A stretch of DNA of 16,663 nt from an uncultured Limnohabitans sp. (GTDB taxonomy: Bacteria; Pseudomonadota; Gammaproteobacteria; Burkholderiales; Burkholderiaceae_C), in the NCBI RefSeq assembly GCF_937889215.1, contig NZ_CALBEX010000012.1, forward strand, positions 1 through 16,663, written 5' to 3'. This document shows positions 1 to 9,132 of this stretch, piece after piece. Positions within the stretch are counted from its first letter, which is position 1, and each line of letters opens with the position of its first letter. Made by a program: the position numbers and the translations under genes. The notes under the pieces were generated by a model. The model was not told where the DNA came from. It worked only from the letters and a program-made list of their open reading frames with translations, and ran no database searches.

Positions 1-44
1 TCCTCTTGATTTTGAGTGGTTCACCCTGAAGTGTGAAAAAACAC

Positions 45-1130
45 ATGAACATGCACGCACCCCTGATCCTCGACATTGAAGGCCACAGCCTGAGCGCTGT
101 GGACCGCCGCCGCTTGACCCATCCACTGGTGGGCGGCATCATTTTGTTCGGGCGCAACTGGCACAGCCGAGCGCAACTGACCGACTTGTGCGCCGACATC
201 AAAAGCATTCGATCAGACCTGTTGATCTCGGTGGACCACGAGGGCGGTCGTGTGCAGCGCTTTCGCACCGATGGCTTTACCCACTTGCCCAGCATGCGGG
301 CCATTGGTGAACTCTGGGGTCATGACGACAAGGGCCAGCCCGGCTCGGGCGTGCTCAAGGCCTGCGAAGCGGCCACTTCGGCAGGCTTCGTGTTGGCCAG
401 CGAATTGCGTGCTTGCGGTGTGGACTTCAGCTTCACGCCCGTGCTGGATCTTGACCACGGCGAGAGCGGTGTCATTGGTGACCGCGCCTTTGCGCGTGAT
501 CCGCGTGTGGTGAGCCTCTTGGCCCGCAGCCTGATGCAAGGCCTGTTGCAGGCAGGCATGGGCAATTGCGGCAAGCATTTCCCAGGCCACGGCGCCGTCA
601 AGGCCGACTCGCATGTGGCCTTGCCGGTGGACAAGCGCAGCCTTAAAACCATCTTGGCCGACGACGCGCAGCCTTACCGCTGGCTGGGCAGTGTGCTCAC
701 GGCCGTGATGCCCGCGCATGTGATTTACAGTAAGGTCGACAGCCGCCCGGCAGGCTTTTCTGCCCGCTGGCTGCAGGACATTTTGCGAGGCCAATTGAAG
801 TTCCAAGGCGTGGTTTGCACCGACGATTTGTCGATGGCCGCAGCGCGCCAGTTGGACGGATGCACACTCAGTTACACCGAAGCTGTGATCACTGCCTTGC
901 AGGCCGGGTGCGACTTGGCCTTGCTGTGCAACCGCTCGGCGGTGAACGGGGGTGCGGAATTGGACGAGGTACTGGACGCACTGACCGAAGCCCTGCTCAA
1001 GGGACACTGGAGACCCAGCGAGGTCAGTGAAGAGCGGCGTCTGAACTTGTTGCCCCGAGCGCCTGCCCGCGCTTGGGATGAACTGGTTCGCTCACACGAC
1101 TACATGCAGGCGCTGGACCGCCTGCCCTGA
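45..1130 (+). CDS. nagZ: beta-N-acetylhexosaminidase NagZ
   Basis: This is a family 3 glycoside hydrolase of the NagZ type. It acts in the cytoplasm and removes N-acetylglucosamine from anhydro-muropeptides during peptidoglycan recycling; in bacteria with inducible AmpC its product feeds beta-lactamase induction. Counting from a GTG at 33, the signature KHFPGHG lies at residues 181-187 and is followed by DSH at 192-194, the Asp-His pair used as acid/base in NagZ enzymes. TDDLSM at 263-268 holds the nucleophilic aspartate region. Length (about 360 residues) is slightly above the E. coli enzyme (341). The start is uncertain: GTG at 33, ATG at 45 and ATG at 51 are all in frame and none has a good ribosome binding site. 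The E. coli N-terminus aligns best with the ATGs. The upstream gene is off the window. A small membrane protein follows 23 bases downstream. Confidence 0.95.
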   Translation: MNMHAPLILDIEGHSLSAVDRRRLTHPLVGGIILFGRNWHSRAQLTDLCADIKSIRSDLLISVDHEGGRVQRFRTDGFTHLPSMRAIGELWGHDDKGQPGSGVLKACEAATSAGFVLASELRACGVDFSFTPVLDLDHGESGVIGDRAFARDPRVVSLLARSLMQGLLQAGMGNCGKHFPGHGAVKADSHVALPVDKRSLKTILADDAQPYRWLGSVLTAVMPAHVIYSKVDSRPAGFSARWLQDILRGQLKFQGVVCTDDLSMAAARQLDGCTLSYTEAVITALQAGCDLALLCNRSAVNGGAELDEVLDALTEALLKGHWRPSEVSEERRLNLLPRAPARAWDELVRSHDYMQALDRLP

Positions 1131-1153
1131 ATCACACCGAAGAAAGAGGTTTT

Positions 1154-1492
1154 GTGGAAACGTTGTTCACTTGGATTTTGCGGATTTTCATGGCCGTGTT
1201 GGGCCTGTTGTTTTTATTGGCCTTGTTGGGTGCCTTGCTCGTCTACATCGTCTGGGCCACTTTGCGCTGGCTGGTGACAGGACGAAAACCCCAGGTGGTG
1301 TTGGTGTGGCAACAGTTTCGCAACATGCGTCAAAACTTTGCGCAAGGTGGTTTTCGTGCCGGCACGGCAACGGGGGCGCAGAGCCCATGGGGTTCGCCTC
1401 CCAACCCAGCCGCAGACGATCAGGTGGTGGACGTCGAGGTTCGGGAGGTGGTGGAGGATCCCGCCCGACTGCCGGAAGAACGCCGGCCCTGA
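1154..1492 (+). CDS. small single-span membrane protein, unknown function
   Basis: I do not recognise this 112-residue protein as a named family. It starts at GTG 1154, preceded by a good ribosome binding site (gaaagagg, 1141-1149). Residues about 9-37 are strongly hydrophobic and can form one membrane helix, possibly a helical hairpin. A basic stretch (RWLVTGRK, 38-45) follows, then a short amphipathic region with several Arg and Gln, and from about residue 70 a Gly/Pro/acidic tail of low complexity (many Asp, Glu, Val and Pro). The tail is probably cytoplasmic by the positive-inside rule, which is inference. It sits 23 bases after nagZ on the same strand and is probably cotranscribed. Its stop codon is two bases before a strong terminator, so it is the last gene of that unit. 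The good ribosome site, the coherent hydrophobic segment and the terminator argue for a real gene. Confidence 0.75.
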   Translation: METLFTWILRIFMAVLGLLFLLALLGALLVYIVWATLRWLVTGRKPQVVLVWQQFRNMRQNFAQGGFRAGTATGAQSPWGSPPNPAADDQVVDVEVREVVEDPARLPEERRP

Positions 1493-1494
1493 AG

Positions 1495-1526
1495 ACAAAA
1501 AACCCGGCCATGGCCGGGTTTTTTGT
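1495..1526. terminator. bidirectional intrinsic terminator between the nagZ unit and lysS
   Basis: A 32-base perfect palindrome: the arm ACAAAAAACCCGGCCA is followed directly by its exact reverse complement. In RNA the GC core (CCCGGCC/GGCCGGG) forms the stem, and A6 on one side and T6 on the other give a U-tract on either strand. It starts two bases after the stop of the small membrane protein (+) and lies 15 bases past the lysS stop (-), so it serves both convergent genes. Confidence 0.92.
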
Positions 1527-1541
1527 GGGTGCGATGAGCGC

Positions 1542-3095
<1,554 letters not shown>

Positions 3096-3156
3096 GGCGG
3101 GCAGTGTTTGGGCATGGCGCGAGGACGCCAGAGCCTGGGTTGTGGGGGGTAATCAG

Positions 3157-3180
3157 GGGCTGCGCCAAAGCGCAAAGCCC
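3157..3180. repeat. inverted repeat between the LON-domain gene and lysS
   Basis: On the + strand: GGGC TGCGC, loop CAAA, GCGCA, two unpaired As, GCCC, a nine-pair GC-rich stem with a two-base bulge. It starts seven bases past the stop of the LON-domain gene. Read on the - strand there is no U-tract after it, so it is not a canonical terminator for that gene. On the + strand it is followed by TCTATTTT, but no + strand gene ends here. It may mark a 3' end, stabilise the mRNA or form part of the lysS leader; the sequence does not decide. Confidence 0.4.
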
Positions 3181-3186
3181 TCTATT

Positions 3187-3873
3187 TTAAGAGTTTGCTG
3201 GGGGCTTCGGGGCTGCGTTGGTCTGGGGCTGGGCCTCAGGGTCTGCCGGGGCCACCATATCGCCCACCAGTTCAAGGCGCAGCAAGGGCTCTTTCAGGGC
3301 AAACAGGCGGTATTTCATTTGCAAAGGCAAGGGCAGCAATTCGCCCCAGCGGTTGGACAGCCAGCTGCAGTCTTGTACCCGCCAGGCCTCAGCCCAGTGC
3401 GGTACTTCGCTGGGCTCGGCGCTCAATTGGGTCAGGACCTCTTGCATTTGCGCCGACAGGTGCTGCAGATCGTCGGGCACCTGCACGGCGGGCTCGGGCG
3501 GCAAGGCTTGCACACTGCCCAGCCACAGGCCGTCGCTGCGCTGCCGCGTGGCCTGAATGCTGAACTTCTCCATTCCTCTGCACCAGATCTTCACCAAGCC
3601 TGGCTGGGGCCGTTCAATGCGCTCGATCTGCACCAGGGTGCCCATGGCTTCAAACTGCTCCGCCGTTTCGCCTGGCCGGTGCACCTCGCGCCCTTGCGTC
3701 AGGGTCACCACGCCAAAGCCGGTGCCTTGGCGCTCGCATTCGCCAACCATTTGCAGGTAGCGCAGTTCAAACAGTTGCAGCGGCAGCAAAGCGCCTGGAA
3801 ACAGCACCGTGCTCAATGGGAACAGCGGCAATTCGGTCAAGGTGGGCGGGGAGGGGGTGTCTTGATTGGGCAT
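3187..3873 (-). CDS. stand-alone LON substrate-binding domain protein
   Basis: A 228-residue protein that matches only the N-terminal substrate-binding domain of Lon protease. The hallmark is near the N-terminus: LTELPLFPLSTVLFPGALLP (12-31), then a QLFELRY turn and a GFGVVTL strand. There is no AAA+ module and no Ser-Lys peptidase domain. Such proteins are common in proteobacteria and their role is not established; binding or delivery of substrates is inferred from the Lon relationship. The frame stays open upstream to 4221, but that part runs through the divergent YggT gene. The ATG at 3873, directly before the conserved domain, is therefore the credible start, although its ribosome site is weak. 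The C-terminal ~25 residues are a Pro/Ala-rich tail. Only 33 bases separate its start from that of YggT. Confidence 0.85.
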   Translation of the reverse strand: MPNQDTPSPPTLTELPLFPLSTVLFPGALLPLQLFELRYLQMVGECERQGTGFGVVTLTQGREVHRPGETAEQFEAMGTLVQIERIERPQPGLVKIWCRGMEKFSIQATRQRSDGLWLGSVQALPPEPAVQVPDDLQHLSAQMQEVLTQLSAEPSEVPHWAEAWRVQDCSWLSNRWGELLPLPLQMKYRLFALKEPLLRLELVGDMVAPADPEAQPQTNAAPKPPANS

Positions 3874-3906
3874 CTGGTTATCATCGCACGAGCAGGAGAA
3901 AAAACG

Positions 3907-4455
3907 ATGTGGTTTCAGATGGTCAGTATGGTTTTGGATGTGGTGGCGGGTTTGTTGGCGGGCACTTGCTTGCTGCGTTTGTGGATGCAAAGGCAGCGCA
4001 TTTCCTTTCACCAGCCCGTGGGGCGCTTTGTGTTCGCGCTGACCGATTGGTTGGTCTTGCCGCTGCGCAAAGTGTTTCCAATTTGGTCGGCTTGGGACCT
4101 GTCCAGTTTGGCCGGCGCTGGCTTGATCAAGATGGTACATGTGGCCCTGTTGTGGCTGCTGTCGGGTGGCGTTGCGCCTTGGGTTTTCCTCCCTTGGTTC
4201 GGCCTGCTGAGCTTGGCGCAACTGGTGGTGTCGGCCCTCAGCGCCTTGGTGCTGGTGTACGCGGTCATGTCTTGGGTCAGCCCCAACTCACCCATGTACG
4301 ACTTGGTGGCGCGTTTGGCCGAGCCGGTCCTGCGGCCTTTCAGGCGGGTGATGCCCTTGATCGGCGGCATCGATTTGTCGCCGCTGGTGCTGCTTTTGGC
4401 CCTGCAAATGCTGGGCATGTTGCTGATGAGTTGGCAAATGGGTGGTTTGGGCTGA
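3907..4455 (+). CDS. YggT family integral membrane protein
   Basis: A 182-residue membrane protein of the YggT/YlmG family (E. coli YggT is 188 residues). The molecular function is unsettled; relatives have been linked to osmotic or cation stress and, in chloroplasts, to envelope and thylakoid functions. It contains the duplicated family unit: hydrophobic helix, amphipathic segment, then an L/RP-x-R-x-x-P motif and a DLS helix. Copy one reads LPLRKVFP (51-58) with DLSSL (64-68); copy two reads RPFRRVMP (143-150) with GIDLSPL (154-160). Membrane segments fall near 5-25, 70-95, 100-122 and 156-175. The start ATG 3907 has a strong ribosome site (AGGAG at 3894-3898). It is divergent from the LON-domain gene and ends 22 bases before a terminator hairpin. 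Confidence 0.93.
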   Translation: MWFQMVSMVLDVVAGLLAGTCLLRLWMQRQRISFHQPVGRFVFALTDWLVLPLRKVFPIWSAWDLSSLAGAGLIKMVHVALLWLLSGGVAPWVFLPWFGLLSLAQLVVSALSALVLVYAVMSWVSPNSPMYDLVARLAEPVLRPFRRVMPLIGGIDLSPLVLLLALQMLGMLLMSWQMGGLG

Positions 4456-4477
4456 GGCTTTTTCGAAGCGCCATGTG

Positions 4478-4514
4478 AAAAGGCCCTCTTGCGTTTTGTG
4501 CAAGAGGGCCTTTT
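4478..4514. terminator. bidirectional intrinsic terminator between YggT and accD
   Basis: A perfect 15-bp stem, AAAAGGCCCTCTTGC, with its reverse complement around a 7-base loop (GTTTTGT). The flanking A4/T4 gives a short U-tract on both strands. It lies 22 bases past the YggT stop and 42 bases past the accD stop on the opposite strand, so it ends both convergent units, including the long leu-asd-trp-accD array. Confidence 0.92.
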
Positions 4515-4556
4515 GCATGGGGGCTGTGGCATGCGCCTTCAGGGCGCTTTGGCCAA

Positions 4557-5429
4557 TCAGCTCACCGCATCGGCTGGCTGGCGTTGCAGCATGGCCAGCG
4601 TGCTGGCGATGGTTTTGCGCAGCTCGCGGCGGTCGCAGATGAAGTCCACCGCGCCCTTGGTTTGCAAAAACTCGGCACGCTGAAAGCCTTCGGGCAAGGT
4701 CACACGCACGGTGCTTTCGATCACGCGGGGGCCCGCAAAGCCGATCAGGGCCTTGGGCTCGGCAATCACCACATCGCCCAAAAATGCAAAACCGGCCGAC
4801 ACACCGCCCATGGTCGGGTCGGTCAGCACGCTGATGTAGGGCAGGCCTTTCTTGGCCAGGCGGGTCAAGGCGGCGTTGGTCTTGGCCATTTGCATGAGCG
4901 ACAGCAGGCCTTCTTGCATACGCGCGCCGCCCGTGGCGGTGAAGCACACAAAAGGCACTTTTTGCGCGATGGCGGTTTCAACGCCGCGCACAAAGCGCTC
5001 ACCCACCACAGAGCCCATGGAGCCGCCCATGAAGTCGAACTCGAAGCAGGCGGCGACCAAGTTGATGCTGTGCACCGCACCGCCCATGACCACCAAGGCA
5101 TCGGTCTCGCCCGTGTTGTCCATGGCTTCTTTCAGGCGCTCGGGGTACTTGCGGCTGTCTTTGAACTTGAGGGCATCTACTGGCAGGACTTCCTGGCCGA
5201 TTTCGTAGCGGCCTTCGCCGTCTAGGAAGGCATTCAGGCGAGCGCGGGCACCGATGCGCAGGTGGTGCGAGCAGCCGGGGCAGACGTTCTGGTTCTCTTC
5301 CAGGTCGGTTTTGTAGAGTACCGTTTCGCAGCTGGGGCACTTGACCCACAAACCTTCGGGCACCGTGCGGCGATCGGCCGGGTCGGTGTGCTGGATCTTG
5401 GGCGGCAGCAGTTTTTCGAGCCAACTCAT
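4557..5429 (-). CDS. accD: acetyl-CoA carboxylase carboxyltransferase subunit beta
   Basis: With AccA, this subunit moves the carboxyl group from biotin carrier protein to acetyl-CoA to make malonyl-CoA, the first committed step of fatty acid synthesis. It has 290 residues (E. coli 304). The N-terminal zinc ribbon is clear: CPSC at 31-34 and CPGC at 50-53. The crotonase-fold carboxyltransferase domain follows, with [31 protein letters not shown] and [12 protein letters not shown] blocks typical of AccD. It starts at ATG 5429 with a good AAGGAG eight bases upstream. It is the last gene of the long array, 51 bases after trpA; trpA-accD linkage is common in Burkholderiales. The gap contains GATAAT, a possible weak -10, but no convincing -35. 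Confidence 0.98.
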   Translation of the reverse strand: MSWLEKLLPPKIQHTDPADRRTVPEGLWVKCPSCETVLYKTDLEENQNVCPGCSHHLRIGARARLNAFLDGEGRYEIGQEVLPVDALKFKDSRKYPERLKEAMDNTGETDALVVMGGAVHSINLVAACFEFDFMGGSMGSVVGERFVRGVETAIAQKVPFVCFTATGGARMQEGLLSLMQMAKTNAALTRLAKKGLPYISVLTDPTMGGVSAGFAFLGDVVIAEPKALIGFAGPRVIESTVRVTLPEGFQRAEFLQTKGAVDFICDRRELRKTIASTLAMLQRQPADAVS

Positions 5430-5480
5430 GAGGTGTTCTCCTTGTGCGGCGAATTATCGTTGAAACGTCAGCAGCCCTGT

Positions 5481-6290
5481 TCAGGCGTCCAGGGCTTGGC
5501 GGATGCCCCGCAAAAAGTCGGACGCCACGGCGTTGATGTCAGGCTCAGGGGCCGCGTCGATCAGCTGGATCAGGCGCGAGCCGATCACCACGGCATCGGC
5601 CACCCGGCTGATGGCTTGGGCGGTGGCCGCATCGCGGATGCCAAAGCCTACGCCCACGGGCACGCTGACGTGCTGGCGAATGCGCGGCAGCATGGCTTCG
5701 ACCGCGTCGGTGTCCAGCGTGCCCGAACCTGTCACGCCCTTGAGCGAGACGTAATACACGTAGCCGCTGGCCACTTTCGCCACTTGCTGCATGCGCTCGT
5801 CGGTGCTGGTGGGGGCCAGCAAAAAGATCAGGTCCATGCTGTGGGCGCGCAGTTTGGCGGCAAATTCCACACATTCTTCGGGCGGGTAGTCCACGATCAG
5901 CACGCCGTCCACACCCGCGGCAGATGCGTCGCGGATGAAGCTGTCGACGCCGTGTTTTTGGTCGTAGCGCTCCACAGGGTTGGCATAACCCATCAGCACC
6001 ACCGGGGTGGTGGTGTTGGTTTGGCGGAATTCGCGCACCATGGCCAGCACTTGCACAGTGCCAATGCCCAGCGCCAGGGCTTTGTCACCCGCTTTTTGGA
6101 TCACCGGGCCATCGGCAGATGGGTCCGAGAAAGGCACGCCCAATTCGATGATGTCGGTCCCGGCTTCGACCATCGCGTGCATCAGCGGCACGGTGGTGGT
6201 TTTTTGGGGGAAGCCTGCCGTGACATACGGGATCAGGGCTTTGCGGCCCTGGGCTTTGAGGGTGGAGAGTGTGGCGTCGATGCGGCTCAT
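5481..6290 (-). CDS. trpA: tryptophan synthase alpha subunit
   Basis: Cleaves indole-3-glycerol phosphate to indole and glyceraldehyde 3-phosphate; indole passes through the alpha-beta tunnel to TrpB. At 269 residues it matches E. coli TrpA (268) almost exactly. The catalytic residues are at the canonical positions: Glu49 in [12 protein letters not shown] and Asp60 in SADGP. TIM-barrel signatures, including GFPQ near residue 26 and a GVTGSG phosphate-binding loop, are visible. It starts at ATG 6290, ten bases after the trpB stop, with a GAGGG ribosome site that overlaps the end of trpB. That spacing suggests coupled translation and balanced subunits. Confidence 0.98.
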   Translation of the reverse strand: MSRIDATLSTLKAQGRKALIPYVTAGFPQKTTTVPLMHAMVEAGTDIIELGVPFSDPSADGPVIQKAGDKALALGIGTVQVLAMVREFRQTNTTTPVVLMGYANPVERYDQKHGVDSFIRDASAAGVDGVLIVDYPPEECVEFAAKLRAHSMDLIFLLAPTSTDERMQQVAKVASGYVYYVSLKGVTGSGTLDTDAVEAMLPRIRQHVSVPVGVGFGIRDAATAQAISRVADAVVIGSRLIQLIDAAPEPDINAVASDFLRGIRQALDA

Positions 6291-6300
6291 GGGTCAGCCC

Positions 6301-7584
6301 TCACTTCACAAAATTCACGGGCTGCTCAGCGCCTTTGACCGATTGGCCTTGGCAGCTGGGGCGGCAGTAGAAGTCGGCGTTCGACAAATCGGCCACGGTG
6401 CCGATGTCTTTGTCGCCACGACCGGACATGTTGACCAAAATGGATTGGTCTGGCCGCATGGTTTTGGCCAGTTTCATGGCATAGGCCACTGCGTGGCTTG
6501 ACTCCAGGGCTGGGATGATGCCCTCGGTGCGGCACAGGTAGTGGAAGGCGTCGATGGCTTCTTTGTCGGTGATGCCGACGTATTCGGCGCGGCCGATGTC
6601 CTTCAAAAAGGCATGCTCCGGACCCACACCGGGGTAGTCCAGGCCCGCGCTCACGCTGTGGGTTTCGGTGATCTGACCGTTTTCATCCTGCAAGATGTAG
6701 GTGCGGTTGCCGTGCAGCACGCCTGGCGTGCCCAGTTGCAGCGAGGCCGAGTGTTTGCCAGTGTCCATGCCTTCCCCCGCAGCTTCCACACCAATCAGGC
6801 GGGTGTTTTCGTGCGCAATGTAGGGGTAGAAGATGCCCATGGCGTTGCTGCCGCCACCCACACAGGCGAGTACAGCGTCCGGCTGTTCCTCTGCCATCTT
6901 GAGCGACTTGAACATCTCTGGCATTTGCGTCAGGCACTCTTCGCCAATCACGCTTTGGAAGTCGCGCACCATCATGGGGTAGGGGTGTGGGCCTGCCACG
7001 GTGCCGATGATGTAGAACGTGTTGTCCACATTGGCCACCCAGTCGCGCATGGCTTCGTTGAGTGCGTCTTTCAGGGTTTTGCTGCCCGACTCGACGGGCA
7101 CCACGGTTGCACCCAGCAGTTTCATGCGGTAGACGTTGGGGCTTTGGCGTTTGACGTCTTCGCTGCCCATGTAGACCACGCACTCCAAACCATAGCGGGC
7201 GCAAATGGTCGCCGTGGCCACGCCGTGCTGGCCCGCGCCAGTCTCGGCAATGATGCGCGGCTTGCCCATGCGCTTGGCCAGCATGGCCTGGCCGATGGTG
7301 TTGTTGATTTTGTGCGCACCCGTGTGGTTCAGGTCTTCGCGCTTCAAGAAAATTTGCGCGCCCCCCATTTCACGGCTCATGCGGGCCGCGTGGTAAACGG
7401 GCGAGGGGCGGCCCACAAAATGCGCCAACTCGGACTTGAATTCGGCGATGAATTCAGGATCGTGCTGGTATTTGGCGTAAGCAGCTTTGAGTTCGTTGAT
7501 GGCGTGGGTCAGGGTTTCGCTGACAAAGCTGCCGCCATAGATGCCGAAATGGCCTTTGGCATCGGGTTGTTGGTAGTCGTACAT
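6301..7584 (-). CDS. trpB: tryptophan synthase beta subunit
   Basis: PLP enzyme that condenses indole with serine to give tryptophan. The N-terminus [20 protein letters not shown] is typical of the family. The PLP lysine is Lys92 in [18 protein letters not shown] (114-121) carries the catalytic Glu, and GGGSNAMG (243-250) binds the PLP phosphate. At 427 residues it is about 30 longer than E. coli TrpB (397). The extra length is a C-terminal tail after [14 protein letters not shown], containing a CRPSC pair. The frame is open upstream to 7734, but that region enters trpF and precedes the family N-terminus, so ATG 7584 is chosen; its ribosome site is weak. It is separated from trpF by 88 bases in which I see no clear regulatory structure. 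Confidence 0.97.
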   Translation of the reverse strand: MYDYQQPDAKGHFGIYGGSFVSETLTHAINELKAAYAKYQHDPEFIAEFKSELAHFVGRPSPVYHAARMSREMGGAQIFLKREDLNHTGAHKINNTIGQAMLAKRMGKPRIIAETGAGQHGVATATICARYGLECVVYMGSEDVKRQSPNVYRMKLLGATVVPVESGSKTLKDALNEAMRDWVANVDNTFYIIGTVAGPHPYPMMVRDFQSVIGEECLTQMPEMFKSLKMAEEQPDAVLACVGGGSNAMGIFYPYIAHENTRLIGVEAAGEGMDTGKHSASLQLGTPGVLHGNRTYILQDENGQITETHSVSAGLDYPGVGPEHAFLKDIGRAEYVGITDKEAIDAFHYLCRTEGIIPALESSHAVAYAMKLAKTMRPDQSILVNMSGRGDKDIGTVADLSNADFYCRPSCQGQSVKGAEQPVNFVK

Positions 7585-7672
7585 GGTGCTCAATCGTTGG
7601 GTTTCGAGGCCCGTTGTGCGGGTGCCGGTTGGCGGGTGGGCAAACTGGGCCGAAACGGACTTTGGGAAGAAT

Positions 7673-8350
7673 TCAAAGGGTGTGGTTGTCAGCGGTGCGC
7701 ACCGCCTGGACAAATTTCCACATTTTTTCGGCATCTTTCAGGCCTTTGCCTGATTCGATGCCCGAGCTCACGTCAACGGCCAATGACAGGCCGTGTGAAC
7801 GCAACGCCCGAATGCCATCGGCCACGTTTGCAGGTGTGAGTCCACCAGACAAAACGAGGTGAGCATTGACGCTTGGTGGCAGCAGTGACCAATTGAAAGT
7901 TTTTCCGCCGCCACCGTATCCGTCGACATGGGCATCGAGCAAGAGGGCTTGGGCTTTTGAATGTTGAAAGCCAAATTCTAGCAAGTCGAAGTCGTGCGCC
8001 TCGGACAAGGGGATTCGGGCGGCTTTGAGGTGCGGGCGGCCAGTGGCCTGCGACATGGCTTCGCAAAATGCGGGTGACTCGTCACCGTGGAACTGCAGCA
8101 AAGCGCCCGGCACGGCCGTGCAAGCGGTTTGGATGCGGTCGGGCGTTTCGTTCACAAAGAGCAGCACGGGCGTCACAAAAGCGGGCAGCAGGCGGGCCAA
8201 TTCGGCAGCGCGCTCGATGCTGACGCTGCGTGAGCTGGGTGGGTACAAGACGAAGCCGATGGCATCGGCACCGGCAGCGCAGGCCAGCCGAACGTCATCT
8301 TCCCGGGTGAAACCGCACATTTTGATGCGGGTGCGTTGTGCGGGGCTCAT
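7673..8350 (-). CDS. trpF: phosphoribosylanthranilate isomerase
   Basis: Converts N-(5'-phosphoribosyl)anthranilate to the ribulose-phosphate derivative, the third step of the tryptophan branch, by an Amadori rearrangement. It is a TIM barrel of 225 residues from ATG 8350. The catalytic general base Cys12 sits in IKMCGF and the general acid Asp139 in [17 protein letters not shown]. The phosphate loops LSGGLTPAN and VDVSSGIES are intact. The ATG overlaps the truA stop as ATGA (8347-8350), the classic coupling overlap, so I prefer it to the TTG nine bases upstream. trpB follows 88 bases later. Confidence 0.97.
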   Translation of the reverse strand: MSPAQRTRIKMCGFTREDDVRLACAAGADAIGFVLYPPSSRSVSIERAAELARLLPAFVTPVLLFVNETPDRIQTACTAVPGALLQFHGDESPAFCEAMSQATGRPHLKAARIPLSEAHDFDLLEFGFQHSKAQALLLDAHVDGYGGGGKTFNWSLLPPSVNAHLVLSGGLTPANVADGIRALRSHGLSLAVDVSSGIESGKGLKDAEKMWKFVQAVRTADNHTL

Positions 8351-9132
8351 GGCAACCAATCAAAGGCAGGGGTGGTATCGGGCAGCCCCCATTCGGGGCT
8401 GTAGATCGGCCCGGCAAAGTACAGACCGTCGGGCGAAAACGTGGGCGCTGCCGCATCGCGGCTTTGGGCCAGCAAGACCTCGCGCATCCATTCGGGCGGC
8501 TGGTTGCCTTGGCCAATGGTGACCAGGCAGCCCATGATGTTGCGGATCATGTGGTGCAAAAAAGCATTGCCCTCAAACTCGAAGCGCCAATAAGCGCCGT
8601 GCTGGCTGATGCGGATGTGACGCAGTGTCTTGATGGGAGACAGCGCTTGGCAGCTGCTGGCTCTGAAAGACGAAAAATCGTGCTCCCCCAGCAGATGCTG
8701 GCTGGCTTCGCGCATGGGGGCTTCGGCCAGTGGGCGGTAAACCCAGCCAACGCGGCCTGTTTCCAAGCTGGGGCGCACACTCGAATCGAGCACCACATAA
8801 ATATAGCGGCGACCGGTTGCGCTGGCGCGGCAATGGAAAGTCTCGGGCACGACCTGGGCCCACTGCACAGCGATGTCAGACGGCAAGTAACGGTTGGTGC
8901 CACGCACCCAAGACTGGGGATCGCGCTGCAGTTCGGTGTCAAAGTGCACCACCTGCATCAGGCCATGCACGCCAGCATCGGTGCGGCCTGCGCACAAAGT
9001 GCTGACGCGGGGCACGTCGCCAAATTGGGCCAAGGCTTTTTCGAGCTTGTCTTGGACCGTCAAACCCGAAGCCTGGCTTTGCCAGCCCTGGTAAGCCGTG
9101 CCCGAATAGCAGACGCCCAGGGCCAACCTCAC
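8347..9132 (-). CDS. truA: tRNA pseudouridine(38-40) synthase TruA
   Basis: Modifies uridines 38, 39 and 40 in the anticodon stem of many tRNAs. It has 261 residues (E. coli 270). The catalytic Asp is Asp52 in CAGRTDAGVHG, the universal TruA motif. SFRASSC and the FLHHMIRNIMG block near the C-terminus are also family hallmarks. It starts with GTG at 9132, overlapping the fimV stop as GTGA, and its own stop overlaps the trpF start as ATGA. It is thus translationally chained to both neighbours. The fimV-truA-trpF order is known from Burkholderiales, and FimV-truA linkage is also seen in Pseudomonas. Confidence 0.97.
   Translation of the reverse strand: MRLALGVCYSGTAYQGWQSQASGLTVQDKLEKALAQFGDVPRVSTLCAGRTDAGVHGLMQVVHFDTELQRDPQSWVRGTNRYLPSDIAVQWAQVVPETFHCRASATGRRYIYVVLDSSVRPSLETGRVGWVYRPLAEAPMREASQHLLGEHDFSSFRASSCQALSPIKTLRHIRISQHGAYWRFEFEGNAFLHHMIRNIMGCLVTIGQGNQPPEWMREVLLAQSRDAAAPTFSPDGLYFAGPIYSPEWGLPDTTPAFDWLP

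Noticed and set aside
1-32. C-terminal end of a gene upstream of nagZ (acpS would be expected in Burkholderiales)
   Set aside because: Too few bases remain to recognise any protein, and several stop codons occur in different frames.
213-1007. 264-codon - strand frame opposite nagZ
   Set aside because: Complement of the nagZ coding sequence with no motif of its own.
3874-4221. N-terminal extension of the LON-domain frame
   Set aside because: It overlaps the YggT gene antisense and precedes the start of the conserved domain; Gln/Arg-rich shadow sequence.
5262-6338. 358-codon + strand frame opposite accD and trpA
   Set aside because: Antisense shadow crossing two verified genes.
7585-7672. 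Separate promoter or attenuator between trpF and trpB
   Set aside because: No convincing -35/-10 pair, no Trp-rich frame and no clear terminator hairpin in the 88 bases.
7585-7734. N-terminal extension of trpB by 50 codons
   Set aside because: The family N-terminus begins at MYDYQQ (7584) and the extension runs into trpF.
6541-7839. 432-codon + strand frame opposite trpB and part of trpF
   Set aside because: Antisense shadow of conserved enzymes; His/Gly/Val-rich with no motifs.
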